DNA of 64,000 nucleotides, taken from contig NC_020179.2 in assembly GCF_000224145.3 (NCBI RefSeq), positions 1,823,612-1,887,611 on the forward strand. The letters are read 5' to 3'. The stretch's first letter is position 1; every line of letters begins with the position of its first letter. The notes under the pieces are model-generated. The model saw only the letters and a list, made by a program, of their open reading frames with translations, was not told where the DNA came from and did not search any database. The translations under genes were made by a program, and so were the position numbers. This document shows, one piece after another, positions 11,166 to 21,600 of this stretch. The stretch comes from Ciona intestinalis. Lineage: Eukaryota; Chordata; Ascidiacea; Phlebobranchia; Cionidae.

Positions 11166-11423
11166 TAATATTCAAGCATAAACTGATTTTGAATATTATT
11201 ATAATGTCTGTTTTGCTATTCTAGTTAGAATACTTTCAACAAAAGAATAGAGATGGTACTAAAAGCAAGTATTTTCGTTGGCGTATACAATACCTTCGGA
11301 CGTATACCCTTCTTGTGCGCATGCGCATTGCAGAAACACCAAAAACAACAATAAAAGTTGCATCTTCACATACACCTTACTGCTTTATGTTTTCTGCCTA
11401 CTATTGGATATATCTTTGTTCAT

Positions 11424-11921
11424 ATGGCAGCACAGTGTGTATCTGAATTCAAACCGAGTGAGGAAACGATTAGAGCCGTTTCTAGTTATTTTGATGGAAA
11501 GAAGGCATTTTATCATGTATCCCTTTACTTGGTAAAGGGCAAACGAACGGTATGACGGTACTTACACCGAAGATTTTATCCATAGCTTATTTTAACGACT
11601 GTCGTTAATCGTTTTGTTGTTAAGTTTCTTCTATTCGCCCTATTAAACGATCTTCGCTACGTTTTCCAAAAAAAAAAAGATAATAAATTGTGCTGTGTTA
11701 TGTAACTAAACGGTGGTGACACAACTGAAAAACCGCTTCGTGAAATTAGTTTTTAATGTTTAGAAATAACTGTTTTACAACGGACAGTTTTATAACGCAG
11801 CATGTTACGCCACAAAGGATAAAGCTTAAATACAGTATTTTCCACTTACATTCATTTAACTGTTACGTTTGTTTTGCAGACTAAGTTGATTGGGAGTTTT
11901 AAACTGACTTGGGAGTTTTAA
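11424..11921 (+). CDS. Tentative small two-exon gene, 55 residues
   Basis: Exon 11424-11549 starts with ATG and reads MAAQCVSEFKPSEETIRAVS and onward to VKGKRT, then meets a GTATGA donor. A strong pyrimidine-rich acceptor (tgttacgtttgttttgcag) begins exon 11880-11921, which continues in phase 0 as TKLIGSFKLTWEF and stops. Composition looks coding and the splice phases agree, but I recognise no family and see no membrane span. It lies between the TMED6-like gene and POLR2K, both on the other strand. An upstream exon is possible. Confidence 0.4.
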
Positions 11922-12757
11922 ATGTAACAAAATACAAACTGAAAGTTACAATAATGGTTTCATTCACGCCAAAGCAAGGTATAGATACATGCCGCATGTG
12001 GCCAGTAGGGGTCCATGTATGTGCTTTCATATTTTGCCTGTAGTATGTTTGTCTACAGCAACAATTTCGGACAAGTAACTGCATAGAAGTAGCACTGCTA
12101 TTTTAATAATTACTCTAATCCCAAACTGCAAATTGCTTTAAAAACACCGTTCTCTTGTATTTTTGTTTACTACAGATCGCCTCTGTTAAAAGCATGATTA
12201 ATGCATGACACAATGTCAAAACAGCATTTAAAATGGTCAAGTTTTTTCTAGAATCTTTTTTTGGTACTATTTATGTAATTGTTAAACCGTGTTTTTTTAC
12301 GAGTTGTGTATACTAACTACCGTTTATTTAATGTTCTCAAACTTGTATTATTATATATATATATTAGGGAGGGAGAACACGAGGCAACTTAAGCACATAA
12401 TATCCAAATATCCTGATCGTGTTTTAAACAATTAACAACGGTCTATGGGGGCCATGGGATACGGTTTTATAATTCTGTGAATGTTCTTTGTTTACTAAAG
12501 GTGTCCCATCTTCCCCACCCTACTATATAAAAAAATGTTGTTTTAATACCATACTAACTGAATAAACACACATACGTGACGTAATGTATACACAAAAAAC
12601 TTGGTGTATTAAAATCAACACATGGCAGGACATCATTGCAAAATCTTGTTGCTGATACAAATCAGTACATAGCAACATGAACGTTTACATGATTTGATTA
12701 TTCCACTGTATTGTAACTTTCACAAGTAAAAAAAAAGTTGAATGTTGAAAATTGTTC
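11922..12757. other. Spacer without recognised gene
   Basis: Holds one MITE (12363-12526) and otherwise AT-rich sequence in which I see no exon. Confidence 0.5.
12363..12526 (+). mobile_element. MITE with internal deletion
   Basis: Lacks the 'ccaaatgggacgagaaaata' block just before the right terminal repeat. Confidence 0.8.
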
Positions 12758-13977
12758 TTATCGGGCATCGAACACAACCACTGTGATAAAAAGGATGAAA
12801 TGTTAAAACTGAATAATGAAAATTGTTGTATTTAATATAGTATTATGTCTCATATTTACCAGATATAATAACAGTCTATAAAAGCTGCCCATAACCTAGA
12901 AAATAGCGGTAATCTTAACTGATGACCAGTAAAAATTTCGGTTTCAAAAGGTTCCTTTAATAAAAAAATTGGTTTCTAAATGTGTCTTTTAAACTGTAAT
13001 AATTTTTTTGTGCAAAAGTTTGATGTTCGTGTCGTAAATTAACTTTAAAATAGCGTATCAGTGATATTAGATAGTGGTATCAGTAAGACCTTTTTGGAGC
13101 AAAAATATTACTGGTCACCAGCTAAAGGATTAACGAGGATAGCTGTACAGTTGTTACGATTTTTTAGATGATTTTAGCTCACAAAAAAGGTTAAACAAAT
13201 ATTGAAAGATATGGACCGTTATAGCTTAAGTTACTACAGTGTTAGCTTCAAGGTCATCTGAATTTGAAACTCTGCAGTATAGGCTATATTTTAGTCTTGA
13301 CAACTAACATAGTTTATTTAGTGGATCATCAAGACTCAAAGGTGTTTATAAAACTCATTTACGATTACTCTTTTAGTATATATACTAGACTGAATGTTTC
13401 CAAATTGTTGTTTTATTCTTTTTAGTTTTGTTTTACCCTAACCTTTGTAATATTAAGGGCACACCAAAGGGGGGGTGAAATTTAGACATAATGCTTACTT
13501 CTTTTTGTTCTTTTCTTATACATAATCCTGCAACCACATTCTCTGCATCGAATTGGATCTCGAGAACGAATCTCGTTTTCTTGATGACATTCTGGAACAA
13601 GTTGCTACTTTAGTACTATGGTATTATTTCAATACAACAAAAATAACTATATATTTAAAATACAATAAAAATGTGGGTAAGGATTACCAAAAATGTCATA
13701 TCTTAATTAGGGATAGGCTATTTTATGCGTATTCATAAAGTGATATTAAGTATTTCTCAAGTAGAATACGTTACAAACTTAAAGGTATACACATGGTTGG
13801 TATATATAGTCTATAGGTTATATATATTGTTATTATCGTATATAAATGCTTACCACCGCAAATGTAAACCATCGCTTTCGGCTGTCCTGCAACCGGTTCT
13901 TCTCCGGGTCTGGGGGTTCGGCCAGGCGTCCGACCAGAAGGGCTTTTACCAAAAGAACTCGCGGGGGTAGAAGACAT
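12758..13977 (-). CDS. POLR2K: RNA polymerase subunit RPB12 / ABC10-alpha
   Basis: Small zinc-binding subunit shared by RNA polymerases I, II and III. Exons in transcript order: 13977-13854, 13591-13499, 12780-12758, giving 79 residues with exact phase agreement. The core is unmistakable: [14 protein letters not shown], then [20 protein letters not shown] and a 7-codon final exon ending VVFDAR. The four zinc ligands are present as CGEC and CREC; the usual Tyr after the second pair is replaced by Cys. The N-terminus is about 20 residues longer than human (58 aa) and is rich in SP, TP and RP steps ([13 protein letters not shown]). Its ATG lies 442 bp from the MRPS35 ATG on the other strand. Confidence 0.95.
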
Positions 13978-14419
13978 ATTATATAACGTATAACTGTAGT
14001 ATAACTATTAACCGTGGAACTTTCCCAAACACAACTGTTCACGTTTTTATAAAATTTGGGGAATCCCCAGCCAAGGTAGCGCGAAAATATAACGGATACG
14101 ATGAAGTATCTAATATCTAAATTTAACAAATTTTCTTTTATTTTATTATTTTAAAAGAACATTCAAAGTTGGGTTTGCCTTTATGTAGACACAACTGTTT
14201 TATACGTTTAGTCTTATGTTAGTTATATCCACAACAACTAAATATTTAAAGGTAAACAAGTGCATTAGAAACTACATATTATGCTTTATAACCCAATCGG
14301 TGTGAACTTGTAAATTCTGACCGCATCTATCACCTGTTACAGCACATTTGTTATTTGAAATTTGTTGATGTTGCAGCGCTTTTCAAAGCAAATAAAAAGT
14401 GTTTTTCTAACAAAACGCA
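13978..14419. promoter_or_regulatory. Shared divergent promoter region, POLR2K / MRPS35
   Basis: The 442 bp between two opposed start codons must contain both 5' UTRs and promoters. No TATA box or other element was assigned. That it acts as a bidirectional promoter is inference from spacing alone. Confidence 0.5.
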
Positions 14420-17400
14420 ATGACAACTGTACGAAAAATCTGTGTGAACCTGAACATGCCGCGAATAAGAGATATTCGTGTATTTTCAAGTATGTTGTTT
14501 GTTTATATTTTATATGTGTATGTATTTACGTCTGAATGTTAGCTACATGAAGTCCAACGTAAAGTTCTTATGCTTTTGTGATGGTTTATCCTCTGTTGTG
14601 ATCTTAAAAAAATTATTACGAAGTATGAACATGCATCAGTCTTAAAAAAAGATTTGCAGCTGCATGCAATGCTTGGGTTTATTAGCCACTCGTTTTTTAG
14701 GTTTCATTTCTCATGTACCTTCCTTTCCTTGACATGTATTTTAATGACTAAAAATTTGGTGGTAGTAAAGAGTGTCCCCCCCTCTCCTTATTTGCTAACC
14801 ACTAACCTAACTCCTAACCCCTAATTACCAACCCCTATGACCACTAACCCCCTAACCTAGGGGTTAGTGGTTAGCAAATAAGGTGGGAGGGGGGGAGATT
14901 CTTCACTAGTACCTAAAATTTTGCCATTAATATTCTTCTTTTCAATGTAATATGGCCCAAACTAACGCATTGCTATAACAATGTCATGTTAGAAAAATGA
15001 ATGCCTTTACCACAGTTATCCCTTATACTTCAGTTTAACCCAGTTACCTATATTCACAGGCGTTTCCAGCGCTGGATTGGTGCCAAAACCATATCTACCA
15101 GACAGTGTTATGAAAAAGACAAAGGAGAGAATAGCCCGTCATCCTTCTTTTTTAGCTGATACATTAGAAGGTGAATGGAGTGACATATGGCCCCTACCAA
15201 ACCAGTTTAACCCATATCTTGTACCCTTACCATTACGGTAAGTTTTGCTATATTTCTACAGTAGTAAATGATTATGCTTCGAGCCCAGATATTTAATATT
15301 ATTATAGGTATCCAAATTTCACATAATACATAAAGTTTCGGTGCTATTGAAGATTCCCCCCCCACCCTATTTGCTAACCTCTAACTACTAACCCCCATAA
15401 CCACTAACCCCTAACTATCAACCTCTAACACTTCCCAACAGCCTATTCTTCTATGTACAGAGGTTTATTCACTAGTGCCAAAATTTGTATATTTGTAGTG
15501 TAACCAAAACACCTTGCCAGATAACTATAAAAATAAATATCTGTGCTCAAAGCACAGTCAAGTGCTACATGTTAATTCACCAGAGTGATAAGTTTAATTT
15601 TTGCACACATTTGCTACAAAAATCCACTATGTCGTACTTTATTTATGGATAATGTAATTTGGTGGGCTTTAATCCAAAAGCCCTGTACATAGAACATTTC
15701 TTCACACTTTGTTGCAATGTTTTGTTTTTCTCTTGTATTATGTTAGTTCAAGATTTCAGCCTAAAAGAATTCAGCATACAGTAGGGTGGGGGAAGTTGGG
15801 ACACATTTTAACTCTATTTTCTCGTCCAATGTGGTAGTAAACAAGGAACTTTCAAAGAATCATAAAACTATATGCTCAAGACTCCCATAGACCGTTGTTA
15901 ACTATTTAAAACACGATCAGGATATTCGGATATTATGCGCCATAGGTGTCCCATCTTCCCTCATCCTACTATACATTTACATTTTTTATACCATTTGAAA
16001 CTTTGTATTGCTCATTAGTTCACTTATTAGCATTTTGCACTGTCTGATCTTGTTTTACTACAGATGTTTTATTCCCAAATATTTAAAAAACTTCTGTTTT
16101 TTCTATTGCTTCACCTATCTTGGGTAGTAAATAGAGAATACATTGTTGGTTCTCCTTTTTTTTATCCAAAATGTTTAAAACAGCTTTGTTTTTTTTTGTA
16201 TTGTTTAGTCTATCTAGAATAGTAAATAGAGAATATACTGTTGAGCTTTTGTTCATTCATATTTTTTCTATAACTTAATATCCTCTTTATTTACCCTTAG
16301 GATGGGTCACACTCAGAAATTCTGTGTTTCCCCGGATAAATACACGAGTGTTGAATTATTGAAAGTTCAGAATTTCCTCCATCTTACACCACCTGCAATA
16401 AAGAAGCATTGTGCTGCTTTAAAAAGTAAAAAAAACGTTGTTTTATTAAGAGTTAAGAGCTTTAGATAAAAGGATAAAGTTTCCATAAAATACCCTTTAT
16501 GTTTTGTTTCATCTTTAACTCCAGTATATTATCAACTCTGGACTAAATCCCAGGTCTTAGCGAATTTTTTAATAAAACCTCACCCAAATAGAAGTTCTTC
16601 TATTTTTAGCAGCAGAAAGTTTGAGCACTTTATGGTCTTTAGGTCTATCTATGTTTTTATTCACATACTGTTGTGCAGACTTTTGCACACCCTTCATGTC
16701 TTCAACTGCAATATAGGAACAACTATGACCCAAATCCCAAGTCTCTCTTCAAATTTTGCAATAAAACCTTACTCAAATAAATTCCAACTTACTTTTAGCA
16801 TTACAAATTTTCGGCACTTTATTTGTTCATTGATCAGTTTATTTTTTTTAGTTTATATTTTTATATTTTAACTCGTATATGTGCAGAGTTTTGCACTCCA
16901 TTTCCAAAAGAACTGGAAACTCAACAGGATTGTGAACGAGAGTTTCCTGTTGAAACTCACACAGTTGATTATGTGGCTGCTGGAAAAACACCTCGTAACC
17001 CTGCAGCAAGAGTTGTAACTAAAACGGTAATTGGAATTCGATTTTGAATTCTGTGTGATAGTTTAATTATGGGCCCTGAAGTGCTCCACATGGACCTTTT
17101 ACAGTGTAATGTAATAGGTGTTAAAGATAAAAAAACAAACAATAAACGTAATTGAACAAAACAAAAATTATTGCTCAGGTCTCTTTTTATTGCGTTTTAG
17201 ATTTTTTTTTAAATAAAAAAAATATTACTTTAACTTAATGGAATATATATTTGCCTTATTATATCCAGTTTCCATTGTAAAGAGTGTAACATGCTTGTTT
17301 AAACTATCTTCAGATACGTCTCAGTAATCTTGTATTGGACCACCATGCTCGGCTAAAGTTGACCCAGCTGGCAGGTAAAGAACGTTACAACAGATCAAAT

Positions 17401-18332
17401 GATATTTTGACAATCAAAGTGGATAGGTGCCCAGTTAAAAAGCAAAACAAAGACTTTGCAGACTACTTGTTGACAGCCCTGTACTTTGAATCCTGGGTAA
17501 GAATAAAATATGCTCCTTTTTTTCTTTTCTGAGAGTTTTATGTGCTCAAAAAGCAAAGAAAGTTTTTTCTTTTTCTTATGTTCCTATGGCAATATGGGTA
17601 TAGCACTTTCCTCATAACCAAAGGAGACCGAGTTCAAAGCTCGCTGCTTCTATTGTGGGGGCATGTGTTTTCTAGGGCAATACCCATATAGTCTTTGCTT
17701 TATCCCAGTGGTCACTGAATGAAATGAATGAATGTGACTAATTGACTTGATTTATCCTCACATTGTCGGAAAACGACAGTCGTTATAACACGGGTGTTTA
17801 TACACCTCATGTCAGCTTTCAAGTTACCATGTATGTTACTTTGTAGGTGATTACTACTAATTGGTTGTCCAAATGGTTAACTATACAGAAAAAGCAACCC
17901 ACAAAGTTATATATGAAACAGAACATACTTTATCATAAGGACTGTCCTTCCACCATGGAAAGATTAATACAAATTCAACATTTGCGAAACATTGTACTGA
18001 CATGCTTTGGGAAAAAATATGCCTGTTTATGTTTAAAGCCGAAGATACACAGTTTATTTTTATAGAAAACCGAACCCTGGGAAAGCAAAGAACACACAAG
18101 CCACTCTGATGGTTATTATTGGTGGGAAGATAGTGCATCATACCAAAACGTGAAAAACTTATCTTTGTCATGGGACTCACCTACAGTGGAAAAGTACAGG
18201 GAGTCTGTGAGAGAACTCAAACTTGAACCTGAGCCTGAAAAACTGGGAATTCTAACAGAGGAGAGAAAAGAAGCAGTTTCAAATTATAAAGACTCTGTTA
18301 TTAAATTGTTAAACTTGCCGGTTTTAGCGTGA
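14420..18332 (+). CDS. MRPS35: Mitochondrial small ribosomal subunit protein mS35
   Basis: Component of the mitochondrial 28S ribosomal subunit. Exons: 14420-14489, 15060-15237, 16301-16425, 16887-17026, 17314-17496, 18066-18332; 320 residues with all phases agreeing. Family landmarks are [26 protein letters not shown], then [27 protein letters not shown], the DRCPVKKQN block and [11 protein letters not shown], each matching human MRPS35 closely. The first exon gives a basic stretch ([20 protein letters not shown]) suited to mitochondrial import. Introns carry two C-rich fold-back elements, one MITE, SINE fragments and a tandem duplication that copied one 3' splice site. GTF3C3 follows 301 bp downstream on the same strand. 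Confidence 0.95.
14751..14922. mobile_element. C-rich fold-back element
   Basis: Arms of about 55 bp are inverted copies: 'ttatttgctaaccactaac' on the left against 'gttagtggttagcaaataa' on the right, with C and G runs outside. The centre is made of CTAACCC/CCTAAC-type words resembling telomere repeats. It lies in MRPS35 intron 1. Confidence 0.75.
15341..15490. mobile_element. C-rich fold-back element, second copy
   Basis: Shares 'gaagattcccccccc', 'tatttgctaacc' and repeated ACTAACCC words with 14751-14922, and ends 'ttcactagtgccaaaattt'. It lies in MRPS35 intron 2. Confidence 0.65.
15779..15972 (-). mobile_element. MITE, MRPS35 intron 2
   Basis: Full-length, little diverged copy. Confidence 0.9.
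16541..16915 (+). repeat. Intronic tandem duplication including a 3' splice site
   Basis: Two diverged copies of about 190-210 bp. 'aaatccca' recurs at 16545 and 16732, 'ataaaacct' follows in each, then 'ttttagca' and 'cactttat'. Each copy ends in 'tgtgcaga' plus 'ttttgcac', at acceptor positions 16678 and 16886. The downstream one is the true start of MRPS35 exon 4. The upstream one still reads FCTPF in the same phase and then stops after a few codons. Confidence 0.8.
17574..17880. mobile_element. SINE pair: variant head plus inverted tail part
   Basis: 17574-17720 is a diverged tRNA-like head with the B-box-like 'gagttcaaagctcgctgct' and 'cagtggtcactgaatg'. 17725-17880 is a reverse-oriented copy of the normal SINE. 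Both lie in the last MRPS35 intron. Confidence 0.6.
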
Positions 18333-18633
18333 ATTGGTGTCATGTGTTTTAACTAAAATATATATGCTGTATTTTTCAGTAGGCAAACAACTAAATTATA
18401 CTTAATCATAAATATTTGTTTGCACTTTAAAAGGTTTAACTTATAGTATATCTTTCTAATCTGACCATATCATTTTCAATCGAATATCATATGCATTGTT
18501 TTCACTGGTATTTCACGCAGCTAACTTGGCAAAATGTAAAATTTTATTTTCTTCTTTTAGTTTTGGCAATGTAGTCTAAGTAAGGTATCATAACTGCCAA
18601 AATCGCTGCCTTTTTTAGATGAATTAGGAAAGT

Positions 18634-21600
18634 ATGTGGGGTTCTGAAAATAGCAGTGATGCACACACTGTGGCTGATTCAGAAAAGCCCAGTGATGCCA
18701 ATTCAAATCTTTCAGCTGTGTCTTCTGCATTTAATATTCCCTCTGCCCAATTAGAGCAGTTCATGGCAGGAAATGTCACCATGGAAACACTGGCCGCTTG
18801 CCAACAAGTTCCCGACCATGAAACAGGTAAATTGAAAATTTATATTCGCATACACTAAGCTTTTATTTTTTTTTGGAACTTGTTGCACTATTTGATGATA
18901 CTCCCTTTTCTAACATATATATATCTATGTTTTTATATCCCAGCATTTCCTTCACATATTACTTGGTTGGTCATTATTTTGGGGGGATTTTTTATGTGTG
19001 GCTGACAACTTGCACAAACCATTAGTGACCACTGGGTTGGAGTAATTAGCGTTAAGGTTCTTGCCAAAGGACGCATACGCCCACAATAGTAGCAGCGAAA
19101 AACCTTGAACCCATTGCCTCTGGGTTAGAGACAAGTGCGCTAACCACTTTGCTATGGCGCCATACATATCTATGTTTTTATATTCCAGCCTTCCAATCAC
19201 ACCCCATGTATGAAACATCAAGCTTCACTGATGTGATGACGGGCTCCTCTTCTTCAACTCCCATCCGACCGATCTCTCTCGCCTCCCATCCACAGTGGAG
19301 CACATCGGGTGTTGCTGAGATAAGCAATCCGTTCAGGTTTTTGTAAAAAATTAATTGAATAAAGTTTATATTAATATTTTTTTGTTTATTTTAAATTAAA
19401 TGTATTGATTAAAATTTTTAATTAAATTATTTTTTTTAGAATTATTATTTTTTCTATTACAGTTATATTAATACATTGGTCTAGTTTGCAATTAAAATGA
19501 TTTAAAAAAAACTAAAAGTATACGTTTTGTTTCTATTAGAAGTTTAACTTGGTAATAATTAAGCATAAATAGCTTGTTTTTATCTGCTAGGTGTAGCGAC
19601 CACTCTTATTTTGTCTGATTACGAATTAGTATACCGGCCAATGTGTACAGCTCTAATTAAACAACCCAAATTCTGATAGTAGTTCCTCTAAAATAATATT
19701 TTTTAATTTTACAATATTATAATAAACAGGTCTCCACCTTCACAGAGCAATTCCAGTTTAATGGAATTACAAACAGTAACCCCATCCAGAATTCAACATT
19801 CACCAACTAAAATTCTATGTAAGTTGATTGAATGAATGTAACTTACTTTATCCTCGCGTGGCCGGAAAACGACAGTCGTTATTACACGGGTTTAACACCT
19901 CGTGCCAGCTTACGAGTTACCATGTATGTTACTTTGTGGGTGNNNNNNNNNNNNNNNNNNNNNNNNNNNNNNNNNNNNNNNNNNNNNNNNNNGAGCCAGT
20001 TGTCGTTAAGTGTCTTGCCCAAGGACACATACGCCCACGATGGTAGCAGCGACGAGCCTTGAACCCATTACGTAATGGTTACAAGCAGGCGCGCTAACCA
20101 CTACACCACGGCCCCGGACCTTTGAACACTTTCATATTTGGTCCTCTATAGTCAAATCAACATACCAACTTTGTGTTTGATATTGTATGAATAAAAGAAA
20201 TCAATTTTCTTTGTATATCCCTAATACCTATGTGTACGGGCTAAGGAAAAATTTAATTAGTGTTCTGACTCAAGGCACACTATCCACAATGGTAGCAGCA
20301 TTAAGCCTTGAATCTAGTATTCTTAAGGTGGCTGTACACAGTATCCGGAATTCGTCCGTTTTGTCTGTTTTGTCCGGATTTCGCTGCCGCATGCAGAACT
20401 CGGTAATGGGTTTGCATACGCCTTCACACGCGAATTCACAGCCGGATACTGTGTACAGCCACCTTTGAGCTACAAAACACATGCCCTAAAAACTGCTTGC
20501 ACAAATATATTTTTTCATAAATGATATAAAACAACTTTTTTATTAGCGCAAAGAAAAACAAAGCCAGCAGCTGACATGAGCCCTTCTACCAGTCACAGCC
20601 AGTCGTTTGTTTTACATCAGGACACCTCAGCTTTATCAGACATACAAATGCATACGTACACAAGTCCAATAAAAAACAAACCCGAACCTGATTCAGGGCA
20701 GAGATTTCAAATAATTATTGGAGGAAAACGAAAAGAAACAGTCAATAAAGATAATACAGTAAGTTTAGTGTATGATTTTAAAATGTTTGCTTTTTAAAAA
20801 ATTAGTTCTGGTGCTGTAGAGTTTCATAGTATATCATTAGATCTGTACTTTTTAACTTTGCTCTTAGTTGTTATTTCCTTTTTTTGTGATTTGTGAAGTG
20901 ACTTTTTTCTGTTGCATGGCAAGCCATGGTATCTGAGTTACTGAGTATGCCAGAATTGGCACATTACCCAACCCAGAGTGGTCCAACAGAGTAACTCAGT
21001 GACAAAGGCTGTTAGTTGTCTTACCCAAGGGCACATACACAACATATCATTTTCAGCATTTTAGTATCCTTTATTAAGATGTAAGGGCCTTGGCACCTAA
21101 ACATTTCTTTTAAAAAAAATATTGTAACTTGTTTAGCCTACGATACCTTTTCCCTTATTTTTGTCAATAGTTTACAACTGTAATAGGCAATAACCGTTTA
21201 ACAAAATTTCAGCTTTACAAAATTAGTGTTTACAACTGTAATAAGTGTTTTACAAAATTTCAGCGGAATGCTCTCACTTCATCTGTTTCTACCTTTGAGA
21301 AAATAACAGATGAAGCTGAAGCTATGGAAGAAGGTATTGATGAGAAAGGTAATCTCTACATACTGTACCTTTCTTCACTTTTCTGTTTAAAACATTAATT
21401 TGCTAAGAAATCTTGTATGCTAGTAACAGTAGTAAGGTGGGGGAAGACAGGATACCTTCAGAAACATAATATCCAAATATTCTATTCTTGTTCTAAACAA
21501 TTAATAACGGTCTGCATGAGTCGCAAGGATACAGTTTTATAATTCTTTGAATGTTCTTTGTTTACTTGCAAATGGGACAAGAAAATAGAATGAGAAGGTG

